A stretch of DNA of 64,000 bases from a virus. The notes under the pieces were generated by a model. It saw only the letters and a program-made list of their open reading frames with translations. It did no database searches and was not told the origin of the DNA. Below are positions 25,257 through 32,470 of this stretch, piece by piece (the first letter of the stretch is position 1; each line of letters begins with the position of its first letter). The stretch is from positions 80,546 through 144,545 of the IMG/VR virus record IMGVR_UViG_3300030616_000506; one strand, 5' to 3'. A program made the position numbers and the translations under genes.

Positions 25257-25643
25257 TTATATCACCTTAAACCAATATATTGTACATATTATTCCTATTA
25301 ATAAATATATTAAATATCTATATTTAACTCCTCTCCATCCTTCATATAAACCATAAATTAATTGTATCCATCCCATAGTAAAGAAGGCATATTGAAACTG
25401 TATATCTTGTGATAAAAAGTAAGCTATAAAACAAACTATACTAGATAATACTCCTCCACCCATACTATGTAATCTCTGATTATGAATATGATCTGCCTTT
25501 ACTGTCATACCTAACTTGTGAACCCAAATTGTTCCAGTCATTAATAAACCTTGAGATTTTATATGACATAACTCATGTAATAAAAATATTAATATCCAAA
25601 CTAATGCTGAAGTTATTATATAATCAGTAATCTCTATAATCAT
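25257..25643 (-). CDS. Membrane HExxH metallopeptidase-like protein
   Basis: 128 residues with four hydrophobic helices. The first carries FLLHELCHIKSQG (about residues 21-33), a zinc-binding HExxH inside or next to a membrane segment as in M50/site-2-protease relatives. The third ligand is not identifiable with certainty, and HSMGGGVLSS is a candidate region. It would cleave membrane-proximal proteins. ATGA overlap with the primase stop couples it to the primase. Confidence 0.62.
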   Translation of the reverse strand: MIIEITDYIITSALVWILIFLLHELCHIKSQGLLMTGTIWVHKLGMTVKADHIHNQRLHSMGGGVLSSIVCFIAYFLSQDIQFQYAFFTMGWIQLIYGLYEGWRGVKYRYLIYLLIGIICTIYWFKVI

Positions 25644-26560
25644 AATATATCCTCTATTCTTATGTCGGTATCATATTTACAATCTTTATATAAACAATAT
25701 CCTAAGTTTTTTAAAGTTTTACAAGAGTGTGGTACATATTGATTACTATCTATATGTTCTATCTGCCATCTTGTTTTACCTTCATCAAAATCATCCCAAC
25801 CAAAGGATTCAGCTTCATCTATTATTTCATCCATAGACCATCCTTCTGCTAATTTAAGAATAGCCCATGAAAATCTTATAACTTGATGGGGTTCAAACTT
25901 ACCTCTTGGATGATTTTTATACCAATATTCTTTATTTTTAATTAAATTCTCTATACAGGGGTACTTATGATAACTCCTAAAGGTAGACATGGGAGTATAG
26001 GGCTCATAGTCCTTTTCATATTTAATAGTAGTTAAATTATTTAAATCTAATGATAAACCTTCATTATAGGCTAACACCTTACAGATACCTCCTCTTATAT
26101 TATAGGTTCCTGGTATCCTCATTAATCTTCTTATATCTCCCATTATTTGACTATCAACTGTCTTAAGCTTAAGCATATCACTAATCATATTCTGAACATC
26201 CTTTATCTGTCTTTTAGAGTAAGGCTTTAATTCAGTTACCATAAACACATGGAAACCCTTTCTACCTGAAAAGGTTAGATAAGATGAATAATTATTCTCT
26301 ATACAGAAATTATATAGTTTACTAGCATCATCCCATGCTTCCCTTAAATCTTCTGAGTCAAAGTCAAATGGTAAGAATAATAAATGTGGTAATCCATCTT
26401 TATATGTACAGATAGATATAGCTAAATTATCTAGAGCCAAATGCTCTTCTATTATATTTACTATTTCTTTCTTAGATGATACTGGAACTTGATTACCGTA
26501 GTTCTCTCCATAGAACCCAACAAACCGTGTTCCAAATGGTATATCTAATAAATCAATCAT
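25640..26560 (-). CDS. Archaeo-eukaryotic primase (PriS-like)
   Basis: 306 residues. The AEP catalytic motifs are in order: FLPFDFDSE with D-x-D at residues 66-68, SGRKGFHVF with the S-x-x-G-x-H histidine at 104, and the third motif around DIRRLMRIPGTYN (142-154). A C-terminal region with HSCKTLKNLGYCLYKDCKYD provides four Cys/His that could hold a zinc ion or, as in PriL, an iron-sulfur cluster. It makes primers for the family B polymerase encoded a few genes downstream. Confidence 0.87.
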   Translation of the reverse strand: MIDLLDIPFGTRFVGFYGENYGNQVPVSSKKEIVNIIEEHLALDNLAISICTYKDGLPHLLFLPFDFDSEDLREAWDDASKLYNFCIENNYSSYLTFSGRKGFHVFMVTELKPYSKRQIKDVQNMISDMLKLKTVDSQIMGDIRRLMRIPGTYNIRGGICKVLAYNEGLSLDLNNLTTIKYEKDYEPYTPMSTFRSYHKYPCIENLIKNKEYWYKNHPRGKFEPHQVIRFSWAILKLAEGWSMDEIIDEAESFGWDDFDEGKTRWQIEHIDSNQYVPHSCKTLKNLGYCLYKDCKYDTDIRIEDIL

Positions 26561-26721
26561 TCTTCCTCTAAATTAAATTTCTCTTTCAAGAAGTTTATTA
26601 TATCAGTATCTCTATGGTCTCTTAACTCTTCTATCCATTCTCTAGCTAATTCTCTTAAGTCATCTGGGAATATAATTGTAGTTGTAAGTGAATCTTCTAT
26701 ATCTTTAAGAGTTCTACTCAT
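26557..26721 (-). CDS. Small helical protein
   Basis: 54 residues, a short strand (TTTIIFPDD) followed by amphipathic helices, faintly like a ribbon-helix-helix DNA-binding protein (LREL-AREW). Overlaps both neighbours by ATGA-type junctions, immediately before the primase. A regulator is possible but unproven. Confidence 0.55.
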   Translation of the reverse strand: MSRTLKDIEDSLTTTIIFPDDLRELAREWIEELRDHRDTDIINFLKEKFNLEEE

Positions 26722-26992
26722 CTTCATATTCTCCTTTTCTAATTATATCCTTAATAGTAACTCTAGCCCAAGCAAACTTATCTCCTCTTACTTTAGCTCT
26801 TAAGAAATGCCATAAGCAAAGATAATGCCAACCTTTTTTAAACTTAGGATATTCTCCATATTTTGTTTTCTGTGTTTTTATATTTCCCCTTTTATCTAAT
26901 TCAAATGGAAATATTTCAGCAAAGGGTATTCTATGACATGTTCCTTCCCAATCACACTTAAATATGGAGTTCTTATCTTTATTTTTAATCAT
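26714..26992 (-). CDS. Hypothetical Cys/His protein
   Basis: 92 residues: FKCDWEGTCHRIPF and WHYLCLWHFLRAK contain Cys/His sets that could bind zinc, and the C-terminus is mixed charge. Starts at an ATGA overlap. Unrecognised. Confidence 0.6.
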   Translation of the reverse strand: MIKNKDKNSIFKCDWEGTCHRIPFAEIFPFELDKRGNIKTQKTKYGEYPKFKKGWHYLCLWHFLRAKVRGDKFAWARVTIKDIIRKGEYEDE

Positions 26993-27192
26993 GGTGAAAA
27001 CTCATATAATAAATTCCAAATAGCACAATATTTACCGTTAGCTACTTCCTTCTTAGCTCTTGCATATAATTCTTCCCAATTATCTGAATACACTGAATTT
27101 CCTATTCTATTTTCATCATCTATTATTTCCATCATATACTTCTCATCCTTATAAGCTTTTAGTCTATATTTTTCTCTTTCATATTTTCTCAT
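26989..27192 (-). CDS. Hypothetical protein
   Basis: 67 residues, basic N-terminus (RKYEREKYRLKAYKDEK) and a helical C-terminus. Start overlaps the upstream stop (ATGA) downstream of GGTGAAT in the tail of the 27189 gene. Unrecognised. Confidence 0.58.
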   Translation of the reverse strand: MRKYEREKYRLKAYKDEKYMMEIIDDENRIGNSVYSDNWEELYARAKKEVANGKYCAIWNLLYEFSP

Positions 27193-27443
27193 AATCTATT
27201 CACCATTATCCAATCCTTAAGATTGCTTAAGGTCTTTATTGTTCCATTAAATAAATCATCTATATTAAGACTATCCAAATCTAGATTAAAGTTAATTTGT
27301 TCACCACCTTCAAGAATAACTTCCATGTTAGTTATTCTATCGGCATCTCCAGTAGAAATATTTAGACACTTAATTTTTATCTCTTGAGTTATTTCTATTG
27401 ATTTAACTCCCTCTATATTGTGGGATCTTATTATAGATGTCAT
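27189..27443 (-). CDS. Tail-bearing hypothetical protein
   Basis: 84 residues, mainly strands, then NLKDWIMVNRL at the C-terminus, one of the shared tails. GGTGAAT inside the tail precedes the ATGA junction. It may be a small viral structural or regulatory protein. Confidence 0.62.
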   Translation of the reverse strand: MTSIIRSHNIEGVKSIEITQEIKIKCLNISTGDADRITNMEVILEGGEQINFNLDLDSLNIDDLFNGTIKTLSNLKDWIMVNRL

Positions 27444-27760
27444 AATCTAATCACAAATAATCTATCCTTTAAATCTTCTAGGAGTATCTTATTATATCCC
27501 TCTTCTAATAGAGTTTCTACTTCACTCTTTTTTATACTAAAGTTCTGAGTAATCAAATACTCTTCCTCATCCTTAGAGTAAGTTTGACCATAAGTAGGTA
27601 TATTTAGAGATGTACTACTAATTGTATAGTATCCAGATGATGTCCCTGCCCAATTGGTTCCTGAATAAGATCTGGCTCCTCCACCCTGATCTATTTCTTG
27701 TAGAGCTTTATATAAATATACATATCCATCAATCAATACATTCTCAAGAATACTTTTCAT
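27440..27760 (-). CDS. Tail-bearing hypothetical protein (paralogue 1)
   Basis: 106 residues. The C-terminal 30 residues (EVETLLEEGYNKILLEDLKD then RLFVIRL) are clearly related to those of the next gene upstream (EIERLIRQGYKKVTLEQLKD then LIAVERL), so the two arose by duplication with divergent N-termini. Central Ser/Gly/Tyr-rich stretch. Function unknown. Confidence 0.65.
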   Translation of the reverse strand: MKSILENVLIDGYVYLYKALQEIDQGGGARSYSGTNWAGTSSGYYTISSTSLNIPTYGQTYSKDEEEYLITQNFSIKKSEVETLLEEGYNKILLEDLKDRLFVIRL

Positions 27761-27984
27761 AATCTCTCAACTGCTATTAAATCTTTTAATTGCTCAAGAG
27801 TTACTTTTTTATAACCTTGTCTTATGAGACGTTCAATCTCTCTTGAATCCAACCAGAATAGATTATTAACTAATATATTCCAGGATGATACAGTCCAATC
27901 TCCATAATCACTAGTATACTTTACGTTCTTAATTAGTTCAGATAGATCTATTATTGTCTCGGACGAATTCTTTGATTCTATCAT
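27757..27984 (-). CDS. Tail-bearing hypothetical protein (paralogue 2)
   Basis: 75 residues, paralogous at its C-terminus to the 27440 gene. Starts 47 bases inside the exonuclease gene after a GGAGAAG, an unusually long overlap for this genome. Its tail (AVERL) overlaps the next ATG. Confidence 0.63.
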   Translation of the reverse strand: MIESKNSSETIIDLSELIKNVKYTSDYGDWTVSSWNILVNNLFWLDSREIERLIRQGYKKVTLEQLKDLIAVERL

Positions 27985-28609
27985 GTAGCTTCTCCAGGAT
28001 GATAACGTCCTTCTTATTATGATCTAATATATAATCTAATGCTTTCTTATCTCCAGATAAAGCTTTAATCCAGTGTATACTCTCTATATGAGTTTTACCC
28101 ACTATACCAAGATGCTTACAAGCTGATTCTAATCTATTACTATGTAGACACATCTTAGCTCTTACCATATACCAAATATCTTTATGATGTAGTTCACCGT
28201 ACATTGGAAATTCTAAATCCCAATACATGGCTCTAGTTCTTATAAAGGGTATATCAAATTTAGTTGAGTAGTATCCCATAACTACATCAAACTTTTTCAT
28301 ATCTGTTATACAGTCTTTAACTAATCTCTTATCTAGAGTTCCATTCTCTATCTCTTTTTTAGTTATAACTCCTGTATGTATTTTCTTGGAGCCTCTTTCC
28401 TTTATACAGTAAGATAACATAATACCAAAGTTAGCCTTTAGATTAGATGTCTCAATATCTAGATATCCTATCTTTATATTATCTTCCTTCTCCTCTATAT
28501 AACATGCTGGATGTTCAGCATATGTATGGCCGTGTTTGCATCTACCCCTAAATAAATCAAGAAGCTCCGCTTTCTTCATTATAAAGGGATTAAATTTTTC
28601 TTTTGTCAT
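27938..28609 (-). CDS. DEDDy 3'-5' exonuclease (RNase H fold)
   Basis: 223 residues. Motifs: GYLDIETSN (Exo I, Asp51 and Glu53), KFDVVMGYYSTKFDIPFI (Exo II with its Asp), and HNKKDVIILEKLH with the Exo III aspartate. The N-terminal CKHGHTYAEHPAC looks like a metal-binding knuckle. It resembles the stand-alone exonuclease module of family B polymerases and YprB-type proteins, and would trim DNA or RNA during repair or replication. Confidence 0.82.
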   Translation of the reverse strand: MTKEKFNPFIMKKAELLDLFRGRCKHGHTYAEHPACYIEEKEDNIKIGYLDIETSNLKANFGIMLSYCIKERGSKKIHTGVITKKEIENGTLDKRLVKDCITDMKKFDVVMGYYSTKFDIPFIRTRAMYWDLEFPMYGELHHKDIWYMVRAKMCLHSNRLESACKHLGIVGKTHIESIHWIKALSGDKKALDYILDHNKKDVIILEKLHDRIKEFVRDNNRSI

Positions 28610-28818
28610 TATTTTTTGTTTCTCCTTTTTATATTTTTCTTTTTATTTTTTAATAATCTTTCTCTTATAAATCTATAAATAACTAATCCTGATAATACTG
28701 ATCCAATCATACACCATCCTAATCCATATTGATGGAATATATAATATGCACCAGAAAAGCTAATTGAAGTTGAACTTAAAAACAGTCCAAATGCTACATC
28801 ATTTCTTATCTTTTCCAT
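28609..28818 (-). CDS. Small membrane protein
   Basis: 69 residues with two hydrophobic segments (VAFGLFLSSTSISFSGAYYI and GWCMIGSVLSGLVIYRFI) and a Lys/Arg-rich C-terminus on the presumed cytoplasmic side. Overlaps the zinc-protein gene by 20 bases. Confidence 0.6.
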   Translation of the reverse strand: MEKIRNDVAFGLFLSSTSISFSGAYYIFHQYGLGWCMIGSVLSGLVIYRFIRERLLKNKKKNIKRRNKK

Positions 28819-29077
28819 ACAACTTCATCCAAGTGTATTCCTTGCCCTGACAAATATCACATATATGTTTCTTTTTATTTTCATCTTGTAAGTATCCTAG
28901 ACCACCACATCTAATACACTCTACCTTAACAAAATCTGGTCTAAGTTCATATAATTCTTCTGCTAATTTAATTAATGAATCTTGTAACTCTTGAGCCTTT
29001 ATTATAGCTAAGTCTCTTTTTCTTGATACACTTTTAATCTCATCTTCAATATCTTCTTTAGTTTTTTTATTTACCAT
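28799..29077 (-). CDS. DnaJ-type zinc-motif protein with coiled coil
   Basis: 92 residues. A helical N-terminal half (DEIKSVSRKRDLAIIKAQEL) leads into VECIRCGGLGYLQDE and HICDICQGKEYTW, that is two CxxCxGxG-like knuckles of the DnaJ zinc finger. The start follows CAGGAG. May bind unfolded protein or RNA. Confidence 0.68.
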   Translation of the reverse strand: MVNKKTKEDIEDEIKSVSRKRDLAIIKAQELQDSLIKLAEELYELRPDFVKVECIRCGGLGYLQDENKKKHICDICQGKEYTWMKLYGKDKK

Positions 29078-29093
29078 AATTTACTCCTGGTAG

Positions 29094-29132
29094 CTAGGTG
29101 GAGGATGGGGGGGTTTACATCCTCCTCCTTAG
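29094..29132 (-). terminator. Strong hairpin after the collagen-like gene
   Basis: On the minus strand, GGAGGATG and CATCCTCC pair across an 11-base loop containing seven consecutive Cs, extended by CTAAGG/CCTAG with one bulge. It begins nine bases after the collagen-like gene's stop. There is no T-run, so it could be a terminator of archaeal type, an mRNA 3' stabiliser, or a control element before the 29077 start. It is by far the most GC-rich stretch in this region. Confidence 0.5.
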
Positions 29133-29140
29133 CTTTTAGC

Positions 29141-29716
29141 CTAATTAGGCCATATTACTGGATGCCAGTAACTTGCATTATATGTTTCAGATATTAGATT
29201 TTCACCATCAGTTACATCAACTCTCCACTTGAATGATACAAGAGTTGGATCATAAACAAATGGTCTATCTAATGGTATCTTATTGAAACATACCTTTAAA
29301 GCAGTTTCAATATCATCTTCACTTCCAGCTTTTCCAGTTACATCCACTAACTGAATCCACTCACAAGTGTTCTCTGCCATCCAATACATTTCTACTTTTA
29401 CTACATCTTCCTCAGGATCTGTAATCCATACACATAGTTGAGTACCATCATATTCTTGTTGTGGTAACTCTTCTAATAGAGTATAGAATATTATCTCTGG
29501 GGGTTCGTTACATTGGCAATCCTCTCCTGGATCACCCTTATCTCCTTTTGGTCCTGGTGGTCCTTGTTCACCATCAGCACCATCAGCTCCATCCTGACCA
29601 TCTTCACCAGGAGGGCCTTGTGGTCCATTTGTTCCTTGCGGTAAGAATATACCTATTGCACCTAAGATAAGTGCAATAGCTACTAATACTGCAAGGATCT
29701 TTTCTGTTGTGTTCAT
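29141..29716 (-). CDS. Membrane-anchored collagen-like protein
   Basis: 191 residues. A signal anchor (KILAVLVAIALILGAIGIFL) is followed by about 12 Gly-x-y triplets (from NGPQGPPGEDGQDGADGADG to GDKGDPGEDC, residues about 29-67), then a globular C-terminal domain with CVWITDPEEDVVKVEMYW and FKWRVDVTDGENLISET, an Ig-like layout with paired cysteines. Collagen stalks that trimerise are common on viral fibres, so this may be displayed on a particle or cell surface. Confidence 0.82.
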   Translation of the reverse strand: MNTTEKILAVLVAIALILGAIGIFLPQGTNGPQGPPGEDGQDGADGADGEQGPPGPKGDKGDPGEDCQCNEPPEIIFYTLLEELPQQEYDGTQLCVWITDPEEDVVKVEMYWMAENTCEWIQLVDVTGKAGSEDDIETALKVCFNKIPLDRPFVYDPTLVSFKWRVDVTDGENLISETYNASYWHPVIWPN

Positions 29717-29740
29717 ATTAGTTTCTCCTTAATATTTTTA

Positions 29741-30181
29741 TTATAACTCATCTACAAATACTTTATCTTTAAATTCTTCGTATGACATATTCTCTGGTGG
29801 TCCATACTCTTCTTTAATATTAGAATAAGTTTCATAAGATACCTTATGAGCTCCATCAGTAAACTTTACTGGTGGAAATGGTTCTAAATATTTTACTTTA
29901 AATGTAGCATTACAAGTACAATTTCCATTTACATCTACATTCATATCAAAGGAAGATACCAAACAGTCTTTAGCTATATAACAATCTCCATCATTTAAAT
30001 CTATAGATAGATCCATTTCTGATTGATTACTCAGTTTATTTATATCATTTGAATTTGGTATAAATTCTAACTCTAGATCTATATCCTTATAACCAAGTGC
30101 ATAAGTTGGATCTGAGCTTGTAACTGAATAATATGTATTCAAATTATTATTATAAGTTAGTTTAGTAGCTTGTATCTTCAA
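29741..30181 (-). CDS. Hypothetical beta-rich protein (possible structural)
   Basis: 146 residues dominated by strands (DIDLELEFIPNSNDIN, DLSIDLNDGDCYIA, SFDMNVDVNGNCTC), similar in style to virion tube or baseplate proteins, though no homology is claimed. It starts at TTG seven bases after GGAG in the end of the ERCC4 gene. Its C-terminus (DKVFVDEL) follows the shared tail pattern even though the next start is some distance off. Confidence 0.6.
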   Translation of the reverse strand: MKIQATKLTYNNNLNTYYSVTSSDPTYALGYKDIDLELEFIPNSNDINKLSNQSEMDLSIDLNDGDCYIAKDCLVSSFDMNVDVNGNCTCNATFKVKYLEPFPPVKFTDGAHKVSYETYSNIKEEYGPPENMSYEEFKDKVFVDEL

Positions 30182-30810
30182 TTAAGAGTCTCCATTATCT
30201 TTTCCGCTAACTTCTTTCCTATTCCATCTACTTTCTGTAAATCAACTAAATTAGCATTAGCTATATTTCTTGGAGATCCAAAGTGTTTCAATAAAGACTT
30301 TGCCTTTGTAATAGATACTCCCTCTATTGCCGTTAAACAGTTTTCCTTTCTCATCTGAATTGATTTAGCTCTACGCATCTGAGGAGCTGGTCTTTCTGAT
30401 TTACCATTCTCATGTATCTTTTTATCCAAGCTAACCACATAACTTATAAATTCTTCCTCATCTTGAAGAAACATAATCTTTAATTTTGGATATTTAGTTG
30501 TTAGGGTGGTTAGAGTACCTAGATAACTTCTATGGATATATCTACTTCTACTAAAGTAAAATGTTTTCCAAAGATCTTGCAATGTTATACATAATATAGG
30601 ATGATCATACTGTGAAAGATTATTAAGTTGTTCATAAAGACGATTACTCTGAATGGAAGATATTAGATCCTTATCCTTCCTTTCAATAGCATATCCATTA
30701 TCTAGGAGATAATCTCCTACTTCTATAAAGTCAGTTTTAACTTCTAACTTTTTATTCTTTAATGAATTAATTATATGAGAGGGTTCTCTCGAATCAACTA
30801 TTATTGTCAT
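30178..30810 (-). CDS. XPF/Mus81-type ERCC4 nuclease with HhH domain
   Basis: 210 residues. The ERCC4 nuclease motif is complete: VDSREP (5-10), GDYLL (32-36) and IERKDKDLISSI (42-53), with the E-R-K-x3-D catalytic set. A C-terminal helix-hairpin-helix pair (TAIEGVSITKAKSLLKHFGS, VDGIGKKLAEKIM, about residues 160-208) binds structured DNA. It lacks the helicase domain of archaeal Hef. It would cut branched DNA or flaps during recombination. Confidence 0.92.
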   Translation of the reverse strand: MTIIVDSREPSHIINSLKNKKLEVKTDFIEVGDYLLDNGYAIERKDKDLISSIQSNRLYEQLNNLSQYDHPILCITLQDLWKTFYFSRSRYIHRSYLGTLTTLTTKYPKLKIMFLQDEEEFISYVVSLDKKIHENGKSERPAPQMRRAKSIQMRKENCLTAIEGVSITKAKSLLKHFGSPRNIANANLVDLQKVDGIGKKLAEKIMETLN

Positions 30811-30946
30811 TTAATTTAGTGGCTATACTTGATACATCTGACATAAATTTCTTAACTGCTTTAGTGAACTCTATCATCTCCTTTGGGGATAGATTCATTA
30901 GCATATCATAGAAATATTTCTCATCTCTCATCTTTTTTCCAAACAT
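30794..30946 (-). CDS. Small helical protein
   Basis: 50 residues (MFGKKMRDEKYFYDMLMNLS...), amphipathic helices, with TAGGAGAAAA upstream. Its end overlaps the ERCC4 gene start by 17 bases, suggesting coupling. May be a nuclease partner. Confidence 0.55.
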   Translation of the reverse strand: MFGKKMRDEKYFYDMLMNLSPKEMIEFTKAVKKFMSDVSSIATKLNDNNS

Positions 30947-30947
30947 T

Positions 30948-31058
30948 TTAATTTTCTCCTAAACTTTTAAAAAGTCCTCTCAGAATCGATTTAAAGGGGT
31001 CATACAAGGCCGTGAAGGCAATATCTTTTTTTACTGGACCCTTACCATTCGTAAACAT
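30948..31058 (-). CDS. Short basic peptide gene
   Basis: 36 residues (starts MFTNGKGPVKKDIAFTALYD). Codon use is a little more GC-rich than its neighbours, with GCC, TTC and ACG. A clear CAGGAGTAG ribosome-binding site supports translation. No function suggested. Confidence 0.48.
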   Translation of the reverse strand: MFTNGKGPVKKDIAFTALYDPFKSILRGLFKSLGEN

Positions 31059-31061
31059 ACT

Positions 31062-31478
31062 CTACTCCTGTTGAGCCTCAAATTCCTCTTCGTGAGCGGC
31101 TTTATAATCGCTCAATAATTTATCGTAATTTTTCAACACAAATTTGCTAGTATTATTATCATATATTATCTCTATATTATCTCCATACTTTGTAGATTTT
31201 GTATACATTCTATAACCTCCACTCTTACTCCATCTATATACTATCGGAACTTCTCCTCCAATTGCTTGTAAATAACCTTCAACTATCTTATCATTATCAT
31301 TAGGTTCTTTAGTCTCTCTCTTATAGTCACTACTCTTTATTTTATCTCCTGCACCAAAATCTCCATGCATCACAGCTTTATGTCTCTTTAATATTTTTTC
31401 ATCATCACTAGTATAATTACATCTATTACACTTGTACTTTCTCTTATATTTCTTAGCATAATCTTTTAGAGATTTCAT
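31062..31478 (-). CDS. C2H2 zinc-finger protein
   Basis: 138 residues. One classical C2H2 finger near the N-terminus: YKCNRCNYTSDDEKILKRHK then VMH (C17/C20 and H34/H39-type spacing), flanked by a basic arm, then an unassigned beta-rich domain. Probably a DNA- or RNA-binding regulator. It lies directly downstream of the eS17 gene, overlapping by ATGA-type junction. Confidence 0.72.
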   Translation of the reverse strand: MKSLKDYAKKYKRKYKCNRCNYTSDDEKILKRHKAVMHGDFGAGDKIKSSDYKRETKEPNDNDKIVEGYLQAIGGEVPIVYRWSKSGGYRMYTKSTKYGDNIEIIYDNNTSKFVLKNYDKLLSDYKAAHEEEFEAQQE

Positions 31479-31765
31479 ATTCTTCGCTTCCTTCTTCCTC
31501 TAGCCTTTTTTTTACATTTATGTTTTTTCTTTTTTCTTGTTGCAGGTTTCTTATCCTTTTTTGGAGGTATTATTACTCTATTCTCATTCTTTTTTAGAAT
31601 AACTAGATATCCAGCTATTCTATTTCTTAAGGGTTTACTATTTATTTCTGCTATAGAATCTATATATAGTTTATTAAGATTAAAGTCAGTAGTAATTTTA
31701 TCTTTATGTTTCTTATAAATTTTATCAGCTAATGATTTAACGTAATATTGTCTAACCTTTCCCAT
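31475..31765 (-). CDS. rps17e: Ribosomal protein eS17 homologue
   Basis: 96 residues. The first 62 match the archaeal/eukaryotic S17e signature: MGKVRQYYVKSLADKIYKKH, DKITTDFNLNK, then SKPLRNRIAGYLVILKK, with the invariant MGxVR, TxDFxxNK and LRNRIAGY elements. A 34-residue Lys/Arg-rich C-terminal extension ending in RGRRKRRI is extra and may bind rRNA. eS17 sits on the small-subunit head. No other ribosomal gene is near, and flanking genes are small zinc proteins. It could replace the host protein in ribosomes or act outside them. Confidence 0.9.
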   Translation of the reverse strand: MGKVRQYYVKSLADKIYKKHKDKITTDFNLNKLYIDSIAEINSKPLRNRIAGYLVILKKNENRVIIPPKKDKKPATRKKKKHKCKKKARGRRKRRI

Positions 31766-31872
31766 GATAAACCTACCGTATTAGATAATACTGGAGCTCC
31801 ACATCTTGGACATGTTGTTATATGATTGTTAGATTCAAATTCATACCAACAATTAGGACATACTAACTTCAT
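31735..31872 (-). CDS. Zinc-ribbon protein overlapping eS17
   Basis: 45 residues: MKLVCPNCWYEFESN and TTCPRCGAPVLSN form a clean four-Cys ribbon. The last 10 codons run into the eS17 gene in another frame, so the two are tightly coupled. Ribbon proteins often accompany ribosome-associated factors, but no direct role is shown. Confidence 0.65.
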
Positions 31873-32177
31873 ATAAGATATGCATCCATATACTCTTTAT
31901 AGCACTTATTACTACAACAGTGATGTATATAGGGATGATTGTAGTCTAAAGATTTATATTCTTCTTCGGATATCATAATTTCTTTACTGCAATTTATGCA
32001 TGTAGTTTTCCTATTTAAAACCTTCCAACAATTTTTACAGGATCTAACATCCCATCCTGTACCATGAGCAGGTGCCCATTCTTCAATACACCATGTAGTA
32101 TCTTTATGTTCACACTTACTTTGTATCTTCTTTAGATTCTCATCATACTCATCTTTTAATTCTTGAGCAGTCTTCAT
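31869..32177 (-). CDS. Multi-cysteine zinc protein
   Basis: 102 residues with three Cys/His clusters (CEHKDTTWC, SCKNCWKVLNRKTTCINC, HHCCSNKCYKEY). A helical N-terminus precedes them. Likely two zinc sites. ATGA coupling to the next ribbon gene. Confidence 0.66.
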   Translation of the reverse strand: MKTAQELKDEYDENLKKIQSKCEHKDTTWCIEEWAPAHGTGWDVRSCKNCWKVLNRKTTCINCSKEIMISEEEYKSLDYNHPYIHHCCSNKCYKEYMDAYLI

Positions 32178-32470
32178 AAGGCAATCACCATTAATAAATC
32201 TTTAAGATGTTCTTTATCTCTGATACGATTTATATTAAAGTGTTCTCTTAAATTAAGATAATCTAAATAATCAACTCTCTCACTTGTACCATCTAGAAAT
32301 TTTATCTCTTCTGTTAGAAAATTTGCTATATATTCATGTAAATTACTTTGTACCATTTTAGGATCATATCCCATTTTAGTAACAGTATTAATGGCAGCAA
32401 CAAGTTCATCTACTGTAACTCCACTTGAAGCTGCTATAGTTGACATCTTAACTATTTGTTTTTTATTCAT
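32174..32470 (-). CDS. Helical protein coupled to SWIM-RadA gene
   Basis: 98 residues from the ATG at 32470, which overlaps the end of the recombinase gene. A longer frame inside that gene is rejected. The N-terminal half (IVKMSTIAASSGVTVDELVA) resembles a helix-turn-helix segment. The C-terminus KDLLMVIAL is a shared tail. Possibly a recombination accessory factor. Confidence 0.6.
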   Translation of the reverse strand: MNKKQIVKMSTIAASSGVTVDELVAAINTVTKMGYDPKMVQSNLHEYIANFLTEEIKFLDGTSERVDYLDYLNLREHFNINRIRDKEHLKDLLMVIAL

